Of a stretch of 64,000 nt of DNA, positions 1 to 10,138 are shown one piece after another. The stretch's first letter is position 1, and every line of letters starts with the position of its first letter. The translations under genes and the position numbers were made by a program. A model generated the notes under the pieces. That model did not search any database and was not told where the DNA came from. It worked only from the letters and a program-made list of their open reading frames with translations. This stretch comes from Campylobacterota bacterium (GTDB lineage Bacteria > Campylobacterota > Campylobacteria > Campylobacterales > Thiovulaceae): assembly GCA_030152305.1 (NCBI GenBank), contig JASKOM010000004.1, forward strand, positions 62,001-126,000. Direction: 5' to 3'.

Positions 1-1
1 T

Positions 2-526
2 TTTAATGTCGAAAGCGAAGTTATTCAAGAACATGAAGTTAGTAAACTTTTTCCATCGAAAAAATTATCTGGCAAACGAATTATTATTCATCGAGATGGC
101 AACAGCAAACGAAACGAACTTAATGTTTTAACTGAATATTTTCAGGCTAATAATATAAAAGCTCATATCGTATATATAACAAAAAAAATATCAACCAGAA
201 TATTTTCAAAAAATAATTCTGTTGTTACTAATCCTCGAAAAGGTGTTTGGTTTGAATATGCAGATAATAAAGCTATTGCCGTAACTTCTAATAGCAATAT
301 TGGAACTAAACAACCTATTAGAATTGAATATTACGGTGCTATTAACGATGAGGTTATTCCATTTGAACGAATTGTTCGCGATGTATTTAATTTTACTTAT
401 TTATATTATGGTTCAGTTCAAGAGATTTCAGTTCCTGTAACTATTTATAATGCACATTTAATTTCTAATTTTAATCGACAAGGTATTGAACATAATGGCG
501 AATCAGATAGTCAATACTGGTTATAA
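2..526 (+). CDS. Prokaryotic Argonaute, PIWI domain C-terminal part (5' end outside the window)
   Basis: The frame is open from the first bases and ends at TAA 524-526, giving 174 residues of a longer protein. Seen: an IIIHRDG motif near residues 27-33, which fits the third catalytic aspartate of the PIWI DEDX tetrad. Further on are WFEYADNKAIAV and GTKQPIRIEYYG, then YGSVQEISVPVTIYNAHLI. The last fits the C-terminal strand and helix of PIWI, with His at the fourth tetrad position. Argonautes use small guides to cut or bind invading nucleic acid. The first two catalytic residues lie upstream of the window, so activity cannot be judged, but the visible part is not degenerate. The protein ends on a C-terminal aliphatic residue as many family members do. 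Family assignment is by motif recognition only. Confidence 0.8.
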   Translation, partial: FNVESEVIQEHEVSKLFPSKKLSGKRIIIHRDGNSKRNELNVLTEYFQANNIKAHIVYITKKISTRIFSKNNSVVTNPRKGVWFEYADNKAIAVTSNSNIGTKQPIRIEYYGAINDEVIPFERIVRDVFNFTYLYYGSVQEISVPVTIYNAHLISNFNRQGIEHNGESDSQYWL

Positions 527-705
527 AAATTTTTATAATTTAATTAAACCACACAAAAAATCTTTATTTTAATCTTGCTCCAAATTTATCAACTTTTGAC
601 ATAATTTTTTATTAGCCTTTCTCATTAAATTTGAGATTGGTTAATTAGCAAGTTTATTTTTTGATAAAATTGCTAAACTAAAATAAAAGGAACTGCTAAA
701 TTTTT
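527..705. other. Intergenic region between Argonaute and the sensor operon
   Basis: This AT-rich spacer probably holds the promoter of the following operon. A purine-rich Shine-Dalgarno-like stretch lies about 13 bases before the ATG at 706. No clear terminator hairpin was found. Confidence 0.4.
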
Positions 706-924
706 ATGATAAATGTGAAACCACTTTTAGAATGGGTTCGTCAAAACGGTGAAGCTAAAGCCGTTGAACGACTCTTAATGAAATCTCTTCCAGAACTTTT
801 AAAATTTGGAATTAAAATTAAATTAAATGAACTTGAAAATATGTCTGAAATAGCGATTCCAGAAGAACTTTTTTATAAATTATCTAAAATTGCTGAAGAT
901 ATCGTAGGTAAAAAATATGTTTGA
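706..924 (+). CDS. Small helical protein of unknown function
   Basis: This 72-residue protein is rich in Leu, Lys and Glu, has no membrane segment and is probably all-helical. I do not recognise the family. Its stop overlaps the start of the next gene by 8 bases, so the two are translationally coupled. It is probably a partner or accessory subunit of the V4R-like protein that follows. Confidence 0.6.
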   Translation: MINVKPLLEWVRQNGEAKAVERLLMKSLPELLKFGIKIKLNELENMSEIAIPEELFYKLSKIAEDIVGKKYV

Positions 925-2155
925 TATTTTTAAATATGAGTTTGATCGAGAACATAATTCGATCGAAATTGGCGGAGAAGCCATGATTTTTCATTGTCAT
1001 CACTATATTACAAATATTCAACGAACTATTCTTGATGCTGATTATATCGATAGTCGTCCATTTATTATTGGCAGTGCAGTCGATTCTATTCATAATCAAT
1101 TAACAAATTTATGTCGAGATTTGAATTCGATTGGCGATAAAAAACAGATGGCTGAAGAAGTTTATAAAGCCTTTGGTTACGGTTTAATCGATTTATCAAA
1201 TATGAACGAAAATGGCATTGAACTTTCAACTTCGAAATCTTTTTTTTCAAAAACATGGGAAATGAAATTTGGGAAAAGTGCAAGACCTGTTGATTATTAC
1301 ACAACGGGCTATTTAATTGCATGTTTATCCGTTATTTATAATATTCCACTTGAAAATATTCACGGCGAACAAGTTTCATGCATGGCTTGTGGCGATGAAA
1401 TCAATCATCATTCAATCAAAATTGGTGAAGCAAATTTCTCAATTTATCCAGCAAAAACACAAACTCAATTTTCTGATGCTCCAAAAGTTAAATTAAATTG
1501 GGAATTCGAAGACAAAATAACTGAAACTTTTTTAGGAGCTCATGCAAATTTTGTCGGTGATGAACAAGGTTTTATTCGTGCTTTTGGAGTTTATATCGTT
1601 AGAAATCAAAGCGATTTTATAAATAGATTGCAATTCGAATTTATTCGAGCAATGAGCGAAGTTGCAGGTGATTACGGTGTTACACTTGGTGGAGAGCTTT
1701 TAATGGAAGCTGGTCATGCTTGTGGCTTTTTTACTTACGGCGGAATAATGACTTCGAACGAATGGAAAACTTATGTTCAGCCTTATTTAACAAAAAAAGA
1801 AGATTGGATTTACGGTTTATTATCGTTAATTAATACAATGGGTTGGGGATATCATACAGCAATTGAATTAACACAATCACGAGCAATTTTTAGAAATTAT
1901 AATGATTTCGAAGATATGAGCTATTTGCGAATGTATGGCAAAAGTGAATATCCAGTTCATTGGGCAAATTCTGGCGGTTTTACGGGTTTAATGCAACTTG
2001 TTTATAACACAAACCTCATCGAAACGGGAAAATTAGCATCCGAAGACGAATTTAAAAAAATGAGACAGTCAAAAATTGGTTATCGAACAAATATGAAATC
2101 TGGAATTTCTTGCGGTGATAAATATCTTGAAACTGAAGTTTATCAGTTGAGTTAA
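917..2155 (+). CDS. V4R-like sensor protein
   Basis: This 412-residue soluble protein has a GEQVSCMACGDE segment near residues 150-162. That matches the end of a V4R (4-vinyl reductase, hydrocarbon-binding) domain, where a conserved Cys-x-x-Cys/Gly element binds a ligand or metal. The second half (about 210-330) has a GGELLMEAGHACGFFTYGGIM segment that may be a second copy of the fold. No signal peptide or membrane segment is seen. It overlaps the small upstream gene and sits 20 bases before a GAF-PAS-PP2C phosphatase. This suggests the pair senses a small molecule and passes the signal to the phosphatase. The domain call is moderate and the ligand is unknown. Confidence 0.55.
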   Translation: MFDIFKYEFDREHNSIEIGGEAMIFHCHHYITNIQRTILDADYIDSRPFIIGSAVDSIHNQLTNLCRDLNSIGDKKQMAEEVYKAFGYGLIDLSNMNENGIELSTSKSFFSKTWEMKFGKSARPVDYYTTGYLIACLSVIYNIPLENIHGEQVSCMACGDEINHHSIKIGEANFSIYPAKTQTQFSDAPKVKLNWEFEDKITETFLGAHANFVGDEQGFIRAFGVYIVRNQSDFINRLQFEFIRAMSEVAGDYGVTLGGELLMEAGHACGFFTYGGIMTSNEWKTYVQPYLTKKEDWIYGLLSLINTMGWGYHTAIELTQSRAIFRNYNDFEDMSYLRMYGKSEYPVHWANSGGFTGLMQLVYNTNLIETGKLASEDEFKKMRQSKIGYRTNMKSGISCGDKYLETEVYQLS

Positions 2156-2175
2156 TAATTATTAAATAAATAAAA

Positions 2176-3944
2176 ATGCTTGACGAAAAGATAAAAAGAC
2201 AAACTGAAATTTATCGAAGACTCTACCAAATTGGCAAGAGTCTTAATGAAACAGTTGAAATAAATTCGATTTTTAATATTGCTTTGCAATTTGCAACAGT
2301 TGATTTAAATTTTGAAAAAGCTTTGATTTTTAAACACGATGAGAAAAACGGCTGGTTTCGAATTGATGCTTCGTCTGGTTATTCGAATCCAATGGAATTA
2401 AAAATTTTAAAAATAATTAATTTATTATTATCTGGTGAAGTTATCGAATATTTAAGATTATCTCGCAAACCTATTTTTCATTCTGATAATCAACCTGATC
2501 ATATCGTTGCTAAATTATCTAAATCTCTTTTTTTAACTGAAGCATATTTTGAACTGTTTGGCGGTGATATCGATATTCCGTTTGGTTTAATTATTGTCGG
2601 AAATGGCAAAAATAGCTCATCGAAATCTTCTATTTATGATGAGGTCATGAGTCTCGCTCTTGGTAATTTTATTGTTCAGTTTTCGCAGACTATAAATAAT
2701 ATCGTTTTTTATAAAGCTTGGAATGACGAACGAAAATATCTTCAAGAAAATATCACTCGCCGAACAGAAGAATTAAATGCACAAAAAGAGACTTTCGAGG
2801 CAATTTATAAAACTTCGAAAGATGGAATAGCTATTCTTGATATCGAGACAACCGCATTTCTCGATGTGAATAGTGGTTATTCTGATATTACGGGCTATTC
2901 GATTGATGAAATGTTGCGAACAAGCTGTTTAAAATTAAGTGTCGAAGAAGATAAAGAACGAAGTCGAGAAGCAATTAAAGAAGTTCTCGAAATTGGCTAT
3001 GTTATGAACTTTAAAAAAAGCTGTATCAAAAAAGACGGTTCTCGAATAATTACAAGTATGTCATTATCGTTAATGAGCGATCGAAAAAGAATGGTTGTTT
3101 CTGTAAAAGATATCACTGAAATTGAAAATGCAAGACGAATTATCGAAGTTGCTCATCAAAATACGAAAGATAGTATTCGTTTTGCTTCGTTAATTCAAAA
3201 TGCGATTTTGCCTGATGTTTCGAATTTATTTAATAAATATTTAAAAGATGGCTTTTTTTTATGGCAACCTCGTGAAAGTGTCGGCGGAGATATTTATTTT
3301 GCTATCGAACTTGAAGAACTCGATGAGGTTTTAATTATGGTTATTGACGGTGCAGGTCATAGTGTTCCGGGGGCTTTTGTTACGATGTTAGTTATAAAGC
3401 CGTGGAAAATCAAATTGGAGCTGAATTACGAAATGGCTCGTTGTTATCAAGTCCGTCAAAAATTTTACAATTTTTTAATGTTGCAATTAAAACGATGTTA
3501 AAACAAGATGGCAGAAGACGAGATTTTAAACCAGAAACAGGTTTTGACGGAGGCATTATTTTATATAACCGCAAAACTAAAAAATGTAAATTTTCTGGAG
3601 CAAAAACTGGATTGTATATTTTCGAAAATGGTCATTTAGAATTTTTAAACGGTGATCGATGTAGCATCGGTTTTGGTCGAACTCGATATGATCAAGAATT
3701 CCTAGAATATGAATTTGCCGTTTCTGAAGGCATAAAATTATATTGCTTAACGGATGGATTGTTGGATCAAATGAACAGCAAAAATGAAGTTTATGGCAAA
3801 AAAAGATTTGAAGATTTATTATTAAATATTCATGATTTATCGTTTGATAAACAAAAAGAACTGTTTTTTCAAGATTTGTTAAATTTTAAAGGTTCTCGAG
3901 AACAAATTGATGATATAACGGTGATTGGTTTAGAATTTATATAA
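2176..3944 (+). pseudogene. GAF-PAS-SpoIIE (PP2C-type) phosphatase, split by a frameshift
   Basis: Two overlapping frames together make one protein. The first (2176-3501) has a GAF-like region (about 15-180), a short coiled coil, a PAS domain (about 205-320) and the start of a SpoIIE/PP2C domain with ESVGGDIYF and VIDGAGHSVPGAFVTML. The reading then breaks at about 3396-3398. The rest of the phosphatase continues in the other frame to 3944, including GFDGGIILYN, LTDGLLDQMN and DDITVIGLEFI. Adding one A to the short A run at 3396-3398 restores the frame. Proteins of this type dephosphorylate anti-sigma-antagonist-like partners, as SiaA does to SiaC. A siaB-siaC pair lies at 53.8 kb. The break may be a real mutation or a sequencing error; both halves are otherwise well conserved. 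Confidence 0.8.
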
Positions 3945-3951
3945 AATATTT

Positions 3952-4362
3952 TTATTTTTTATTAAAATGGTTTTTTAATAAATCGCTATTATTATTTAAT
4001 AATATTTCAACATCTTTTATATATTCGCCATTAATAACTTTGTGAAAAAATTTTTTCATGATTTTTTGAAAATCTTTTGGAGTAATATTCGTATCTTCTT
4101 TTTTTATAAATCTTTCTTCGCTAATTGTTTTAATTTGAGAAATATTTACATGCGATTTATCAGTCAAAGGCAATGTGTAATCGTTTTGCGATTTTTTTTC
4201 ACTTGTCGAAAGTATAAAACCTATTGGAGTTTTTGAAGTTGCATTATAAGCATAGTTGCTAATTACTAAAAATGGTCTTGTGTATCTTTGTTCGTGTGAT
4301 TTAAAACATTTTTCATCATCACCAAAATCAACAAGCCAAACTTCAAATTGATTGATTTTCAT
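3952..4362 (-). CDS. PemK/MazF-family toxin-like protein
   Basis: This 136-residue protein starts with the PemK/MazF pattern: FEVWLVDFGD, then RPFLVISNYAYN and TPIGFILSTS, then SHVNISQIKTISEERF. Members are sequence-specific endoribonucleases of type II toxin-antitoxin modules. No small antitoxin gene lies directly beside it: the upstream neighbour is an intergenic strip and the downstream side meets the phosphatase gene tail to tail. It is therefore an orphan toxin, a host-adapted member, or one with a distant antitoxin. The C-terminus (about residues 100-136) carries a Lys/Asn-rich extension. Fold assignment is fairly safe; toxicity is inferred. Confidence 0.7.
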   Translation of the reverse strand: MKINQFEVWLVDFGDDEKCFKSHEQRYTRPFLVISNYAYNATSKTPIGFILSTSEKKSQNDYTLPLTDKSHVNISQIKTISEERFIKKEDTNITPKDFQKIMKKFFHKVINGEYIKDVEILLNNNSDLLKNHFNKK

Positions 4363-4389
4363 ATATTTTTATTTTATAAATTTTTTAAC

Positions 4390-4409
4390 CCCGTAAAATT
4401 AATTACGGG
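4390..4409 (-). terminator. Terminator of glnA
   Basis: A 7-bp stem (CCCGTAA/TTACGGG) with a 6-base loop lies just after the glnA stop on the minus strand. It is followed by an A/T-rich run containing several T residues, which fits an intrinsic terminator. Confidence 0.7.
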
Positions 4410-4430
4410 ATTATTTAAAAAGCTAAAAAA

Positions 4431-5846
4431 TTAGCAAGAATATGTAGATTTAAATTCGAATGCTGTTGGTCTAGCTTCGTAAGGCCAAACTTGAGATTCA
4501 AATTTATAATGTTGATATGTAGTAATAAACTCTTCTGTCATAACAGGTTTTAAGAATTCGTTATCTCGAATTAAAGATTCTAATGCACCTCGTAAAGTGT
4601 GTGGCATTTGATTAATTCCTCTTTCTCTGATTTCGTCAAGTGAAAGTTCGAATAAATCTTCATCCATTGGACCAACAGGAATATCTTTATTTTTAATACC
4701 GTCTAAACCAGCTAATAAAAGACTAACGAAAGCTAAATATGGATTTGCTGAACTATCTGGGAATCTGAATTCAACTCGTTTTGCTTTAACAGCTGAAACA
4801 TATGGAATTCGGCAACTTGCACTTCTGTTTTGTGCAGAATATGTAAGAATCGATGGAGCTTCAAATCCTGGAATAAGTCGTTTATATGAGTTTGTTGAAG
4901 CATTTGTAAATGCCGCAATTGCTCTAGCATGTTTAAATACACCACCAATAAAATATATAGCCATATCGCTTAAGCCTTGATATTTATCACCAGCAAATAA
5001 GTTTTTGCCATCTTTCCAAATTGATGTATGAACATGCATTCCGCTACCATTGTCTCCGTAAAGAGGTTTTGGCATAAATGTAGCTGTTTTGCCATGCATA
5101 TGAGCAACATTTTTTACAACATATTTGAATTTTTGAACATTGTCAGCAGCTTCAACTAGAGTTCCAAATCGAACACCGATTTCACCTTGACCTTGAGCAA
5201 CTTCGTGATGAACAACATAACAGCTTAGACCAACTTCTTCAGCAACTTTAACGATTTCATTTCGTAAATCAACCATTGAATCTACTGGTGAAACTGGAAA
5301 ATATCCGCCTTTTGTGCCAGGTCTATGTCCTGTATTTGGAGCTAAATCAGTTGGAGCTTTATCGCTATTCCAGTCGCCTTCTTCTGTATCAATTCGATAT
5401 GATTGCTCATTAATCGCATCTTTAAAGACTAAGTTATCAAAAATAAAAAACTCATTTTCTGGACCAAAATATGCTACATCACCGATGTTTGCCTCATTTA
5501 AATGTTCAATTGCTTTTTTAGCAATACTTCGAGGACATTTTTCATACATTTGTTCTTTATAAATATCATAAACATCACAAATAACAACCATTGTTGGATC
5601 AGCTGTAAATGGATCAACAAAAGCTGTTGAAATATCTGGTTTTAAAACCATGTCTGATCTATTAATTGGTTGCCAAGCATGAATTGAACTTCCATCAAAT
5701 GGTAATCCACTTGTTAAAGCATCGCTATCTACAGCTGTCATTCTGTAAGTAACATGATGCCAAGCACCTTTTATATCAGTAAATCTGAAATCAATAAACT
5801 CAATGCCATGTTCTGTGCATTTTGCAAAAAATTCTGAAGTTGTCAT
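4431..5846 (-). CDS. glnA: Glutamine synthetase type I
   Basis: It makes glutamine from glutamate, ammonia and ATP in the cytoplasm. The 471 residues match bacterial GSI length. Visible signatures are [12 protein letters not shown] near residue 50, [11 protein letters not shown] (metal-binding glutamates), [26 protein letters not shown], and [29 protein letters not shown] near the active site. A clear AAGGA ribosome site precedes the ATG. It stands alone between the PemK-like gene and dnaE, with its own terminator. I did not find a convincing sigma-54 site upstream. Confidence 0.97.
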   Translation of the reverse strand: MTTSEFFAKCTEHGIEFIDFRFTDIKGAWHHVTYRMTAVDSDALTSGLPFDGSSIHAWQPINRSDMVLKPDISTAFVDPFTADPTMVVICDVYDIYKEQMYEKCPRSIAKKAIEHLNEANIGDVAYFGPENEFFIFDNLVFKDAINEQSYRIDTEEGDWNSDKAPTDLAPNTGHRPGTKGGYFPVSPVDSMVDLRNEIVKVAEEVGLSCYVVHHEVAQGQGEIGVRFGTLVEAADNVQKFKYVVKNVAHMHGKTATFMPKPLYGDNGSGMHVHTSIWKDGKNLFAGDKYQGLSDMAIYFIGGVFKHARAIAAFTNASTNSYKRLIPGFEAPSILTYSAQNRSASCRIPYVSAVKAKRVEFRFPDSSANPYLAFVSLLLAGLDGIKNKDIPVGPMDEDLFELSLDEIRERGINQMPHTLRGALESLIRDNEFLKPVMTEEFITTYQHYKFESQVWPYEARPTAFEFKSTYSC

Positions 5847-6023
5847 TTTAATCCTTTAAAATATTGACGGTGCCATATTATCAAATTAACCTTAAAAAAA
5901 AGTGATTTATTTTTTTATATAGCCGAAAGAACGATACATTTATGTTTGTTATTCAAAGTTAAATTAATCTTAATTTTATTCTGGCAACTAATTAATAATT
6001 AAAACTTTTACACAAAATATAGC

Positions 6024-9000
6024 TTAATTAATCAAATATCGAATTGGTGGATTAGATTTAATTATTATTTCTAACGGCAAACTAAACTCTTTGTTATCGA
6101 TCTGTTTTTTTAAAGCTAAAAGTTCATCTTTTGTAGGTATTTGTGTAAAAACTTTCGTCGAAGGTAATATTTGTTTTTGTTGATTAATTTTTTCTTGAAT
6201 AACTTGATTGTTTTCATTTGTCGAATAATTATCTATTGTTAATAACACAGTTTCAGCTGTTTGTTCTTCTTTTTGTATATTATTAATTCCCTGATTTAAA
6301 TTTCTGGATTGTTTAGAAACATCGTTAATCGAAAAAATATCAACAACTGAAAAACTTTTTTTATCGTTGTATTCAGAACCTTTGATTTTAATTCCCATTG
6401 GCGATAACTTTTCGTCATCAGAAAAATTATTAAGATATTTGTTATATGTTTGATGAAATAAATTGCTATGTTCTTTAGAATGTAAATCAATAATAGTTAC
6501 ACTAGCCATTAAATTACCATTTTTATCTGATTTTTCTTTGATTATTTTTATAATACCAATAATAACCGCTTCTTGATTTATATTTAATTGTCTGAAATTT
6601 TTCAGTTTAAATAAATTTTTATGTTTATTAATTCGTTGTTCAATTTCTCGAAGTTTAACAACAGATTCAAGAATAATATCGCTTTCTGTTGGATGCAAAA
6701 TATCAACGATTCTAAACTCTTTTTTTGCACTTTTTGGTTTTAGTTCAGTTTCGTGTTCATCAGAATGATCAAGATTATCATAATTATCGTCATATTCATC
6801 ATTATCAACTTCTGATTCGGCATCTTTTTTATTTGAAATTGAAATATTAATACCAATATAATTATTTTTTATATCATCATTAAACATATTAAATTTACTT
6901 AATTGTTGCTCAAAAATAGGCAGTGATATTTCACTTGAGATATCTAATATTTTAGCTGTTCCATATTTTTTGTTACTTTTTTTAGATATTTTTTGATCAA
7001 TTATTTCAACAATACCTAATATTAAAACAGTAACTTCATTATCTGTGATTTCTATTTCGTTAAGTTTATTTATTCTTGAAACAAAATGACCGTAATTTTC
7101 TATTTTTTCTCGATATTCATCTAAAGGATGACCAGAAAGATATAAATTTAAAAATTCTTTTTCAAAACTCAAAATATCTTTTTTAGAAAATTCGTTATAA
7201 ATTTTTAATTTTAAAACAGGTGTATTATTAGGAAGTTCATCAAAAAGACCAAAACCGAAACTATTTGCTTTTGCAACATTTTCAGTGTGATCAATAATTT
7301 GCTTTAAGTTTTCAACAATTGTTTTTCGATTAAAAACAGTTTTACCATCCGCTGATTTTAATTTGGATAAAGCTCCTGTTTTGCCAAGAATTTCAATAAC
7401 AGTTTTATTAATATTTTTATTTATTCTATATAAAAAGTCATCAAAATCTTTAAATTTGCCATTAGTGATTCGTTCATTAACAATTGTTTCAGCTCTACCT
7501 TCACCGATACTTTTGATACTTTGAAAACCAAAAATAATTCCGACGATATTTTTATTTTCGATAACTTTAAAATCGATAAAAGATTCATTGACATCTGGCG
7601 GATAAATAGCGATATTTAATCTTTTTATTTCATTTAAATAAACAGATGTTTTATCAAAGTTGCCACTTTCACTTGATAAAAGTGAAGCCATAAATTCAGC
7701 AGGATAAAATGTTTTGAGATAAGCGGTTCTAAAAGTTATAACAGCATAAGCCGCCGAATGAGATTTATTAAAACCGTAACCAGCAAATTTTTCAATTAAT
7801 TCAAAAAGTTCTTCAGCAATTTTTCGATCTAAACCTTGCTTTACAGCTCCATCAGCGAATTCTGTTTGATATTTTTTCATTTCGTCAAGCTTTTTTTTAC
7901 CCATTGCTCTTCGAACGATATCAGCTTTTCCAGAACTAAAACCACCTATTTTTTGAACAATTTGAATAACTTGTTCCTGATAAACAATAACTCCATAAGT
8001 TGGATCTAAGATATCTTTTAACTGTTCAGGAAATTCTTTACCTTCAAAAGGATAAGAGATTTTTTTTCTACCATGTTTTCGAGCGATAAAATCATCAAGC
8101 ATACCTGCATCCATTGGACCAGGACGATAAAGAGCAATCAATGCAATGAGATCTTCAAATTTGCTAGGTTGCAATTCTTTATTAAGTTCTTGCATTCCAG
8201 AACCTTCAATTTGAAACATTCCAACAGTGTAACCGCTACTCATCATATTATAAACATCAGGATGATTGAGATCGATATTATTCCAATCGATATTTATATT
8301 TTTACTATCTTTTACTAGTTTTATCGTATTTCTAATTACATCGAGTGTTTTTAAACCTAAAAAGTCAAATTTAATTAAATCAACATCTTCAAGAAAATTA
8401 AGCGAATATTGAGTAATTAACATGCCACCGTTTTTATCATTGATAGATAAAGGTGTTTTTTTCCAAAGTTCTTCATTCGAAATAACAACACCAGCCGCAT
8501 GAATTCCTTTGTTTCTTTTTAAACCTTCAAGAGCAATCGCTGATTCCCATAATTTTTTATATTTTTCTTCGCTATTTACAAGTTCTGCTATTTTTGGTTC
8601 TAATTCATAAGCTTTACTTAAACTTATTCCTATTTGATTTGGTATTAATTTTGAAAGTTTAGTTACCTCATCAAGTGGAATTTCGAGAACACGACCAACA
8701 TCTTTAATAACACCTTTTGCCAAAAGAGAACTATATGTTGAAACTTGAGCAACATTGTCATGACCATATGTTTTACGAACATATTGAATAATTTCAGATC
8801 GTTTATCTTGAGCGAAATCCATATCGATATCAGGCATAGAAACTCGTTCAGGATTTAAAAACCGTTCGAACAACAAACCATATTTAATAGGATCGATATC
8901 AGTAATTTTTAATGAATAAGAAACTAAAGCTCCAGCGACAGAACCTCGACCTGGACCAACAGGAACTTTTAATTCTTCTGAAGCTCGAATAAAATCCCAA

Positions 9001-10124
9001 ACAATTAACATATATCCGCTGAACTTCATTTTTTTGATGGTTGAAATTTCAAAATATAATCTATTTTTATAATTATCCCATTCAGTTTCAGGAATTAATT
9101 TTAATCTTTCTTCGAGACCAAGTTTGGCAAGTTCTTCAAATAACAAATTATCATTTTCATTAGAAAATTCATGATGAGGTTGAGGAATAGGTAAATTTAA
9201 CTTATGTAAATGTTCAAGTGTAAATTTAAAATTAGGAGGAGTAGGATTGCCTAAATTCAACTGTAAATTACATTTGTCAGCAAGTTCAACAGTATTATCT
9301 AAGGCTTCGGGAATATCAGCAAATTGTTTAAACATTTCATCATAAGATTTAATATAAAACTCTTCAACAGAATGTCTTAAATTTGAGTCACTAATAGTTT
9401 TACCTGTGCCAATAGCCATTAATAAATTATGGTGTTTAGCATTGCTTTTATTCGTGTAATGAACATCGTTAGTTGCGATAATTTTAATATCTAGTTCGCG
9501 AGATAATCTGATAATTTGATCATCGATATTATGTTGAGCTTTGATGCCATGTCGCATTAATTCAAGGTAAAAATCATCACCAAAGATTTCTTTATATTCT
9601 TTAGCAACTTCTTTAGCAAATTCATAACCTTTTGCACCGTATTGTTTTTTATCATCGCTGATATTATTTAAATGAAAATTAATTTCACCAGCAAGACAAG
9701 CCGAAGAACAGATTAAACCTTCTTTATATTTTTTCAAAAGTTCTTTTGGAATTCGAGGCTTATAATGAAAATATTCATAAGATTTTGATGAAAGAAACAT
9801 CAAATTTTTGTAACCAATTTCATTTTTTGCATATAAACAAACATGATAATTATCTTTATATTTATCTTTTGGAAGATCTTTATCTTTTTTAATAACAAAA
9901 TCATGATTAGTTATATAAGCTTCAGTGCCAATAATAGGTTTAATCTTTTCAGATTTCATAGCTTTATAAAAATCGATAACACCGAACATATTGCCATGGT
10001 CTGTTATAGCAACAGCATTCATTCCGAGTTCTTTGATTTTTTTAGCAATATCTTTAATTTTATTAGCACCATCCAACATAGAATATTCAGTGTGAAAATG
10101 CAAATGAACAAATTTATTTGACAT
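6024..10124 (-). CDS. dnaE: DNA polymerase III alpha subunit
   Basis: This is the replicative polymerase subunit. The N-terminal PHP domain is visible (HLHFHTEYSMLDGA; AITDHGNMFG). The palm carries GPGRGSVAGALVSY and PDIDMDF with the catalytic aspartates, followed by GVIVYQEQV. At 1366 residues it is longer than the E. coli protein (about 1160). The extra length lies in the C-terminal third. It includes an acidic low-complexity stretch (repeated Asp, Glu and Tyr around residues 1115-1140) and a loosely conserved tail. It ends 15 bases before recN's stop region and runs in the same direction, so the two may be co-transcribed. The extended tail could bind a lineage-specific partner. Confidence 0.96.
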   Translation of the reverse strand: MSNKFVHLHFHTEYSMLDGANKIKDIAKKIKELGMNAVAITDHGNMFGVIDFYKAMKSEKIKPIIGTEAYITNHDFVIKKDKDLPKDKYKDNYHVCLYAKNEIGYKNLMFLSSKSYEYFHYKPRIPKELLKKYKEGLICSSACLAGEINFHLNNISDDKKQYGAKGYEFAKEVAKEYKEIFGDDFYLELMRHGIKAQHNIDDQIIRLSRELDIKIIATNDVHYTNKSNAKHHNLLMAIGTGKTISDSNLRHSVEEFYIKSYDEMFKQFADIPEALDNTVELADKCNLQLNLGNPTPPNFKFTLEHLHKLNLPIPQPHHEFSNENDNLLFEELAKLGLEERLKLIPETEWDNYKNRLYFEISTIKKMKFSGYMLIVWDFIRASEELKVPVGPGRGSVAGALVSYSLKITDIDPIKYGLLFERFLNPERVSMPDIDMDFAQDKRSEIIQYVRKTYGHDNVAQVSTYSSLLAKGVIKDVGRVLEIPLDEVTKLSKLIPNQIGISLSKAYELEPKIAELVNSEEKYKKLWESAIALEGLKRNKGIHAAGVVISNEELWKKTPLSINDKNGGMLITQYSLNFLEDVDLIKFDFLGLKTLDVIRNTIKLVKDSKNINIDWNNIDLNHPDVYNMMSSGYTVGMFQIEGSGMQELNKELQPSKFEDLIALIALYRPGPMDAGMLDDFIARKHGRKKISYPFEGKEFPEQLKDILDPTYGVIVYQEQVIQIVQKIGGFSSGKADIVRRAMGKKKLDEMKKYQTEFADGAVKQGLDRKIAEELFELIEKFAGYGFNKSHSAAYAVITFRTAYLKTFYPAEFMASLLSSESGNFDKTSVYLNEIKRLNIAIYPPDVNESFIDFKVIENKNIVGIIFGFQSIKSIGEGRAETIVNERITNGKFKDFDDFLYRINKNINKTVIEILGKTGALSKLKSADGKTVFNRKTIVENLKQIIDHTENVAKANSFGFGLFDELPNNTPVLKLKIYNEFSKKDILSFEKEFLNLYLSGHPLDEYREKIENYGHFVSRINKLNEIEITDNEVTVLILGIVEIIDQKISKKSNKKYGTAKILDISSEISLPIFEQQLSKFNMFNDDIKNNYIGINISISNKKDAESEVDNDEYDDNYDNLDHSDEHETELKPKSAKKEFRIVDILHPTESDIILESVVKLREIEQRINKHKNLFKLKNFRQLNINQEAVIIGIIKIIKEKSDKNGNLMASVTIIDLHSKEHSNLFHQTYNKYLNNFSDDEKLSPMGIKIKGSEYNDKKSFSVVDIFSINDVSKQSRNLNQGINNIQKEEQTAETVLLTIDNYSTNENNQVIQEKINQQKQILPSTKVFTQIPTKDELLALKKQIDNKEFSLPLEIIIKSNPPIRYLIN

Positions 10125-10138
10125 GATAATTTTTAATA

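Noticed and set aside
5847-5900. Possible sigma-54 promoter of glnA (TGGCAC seen on the minus strand)
   Set aside because: The matching GC element is missing at the required distance.
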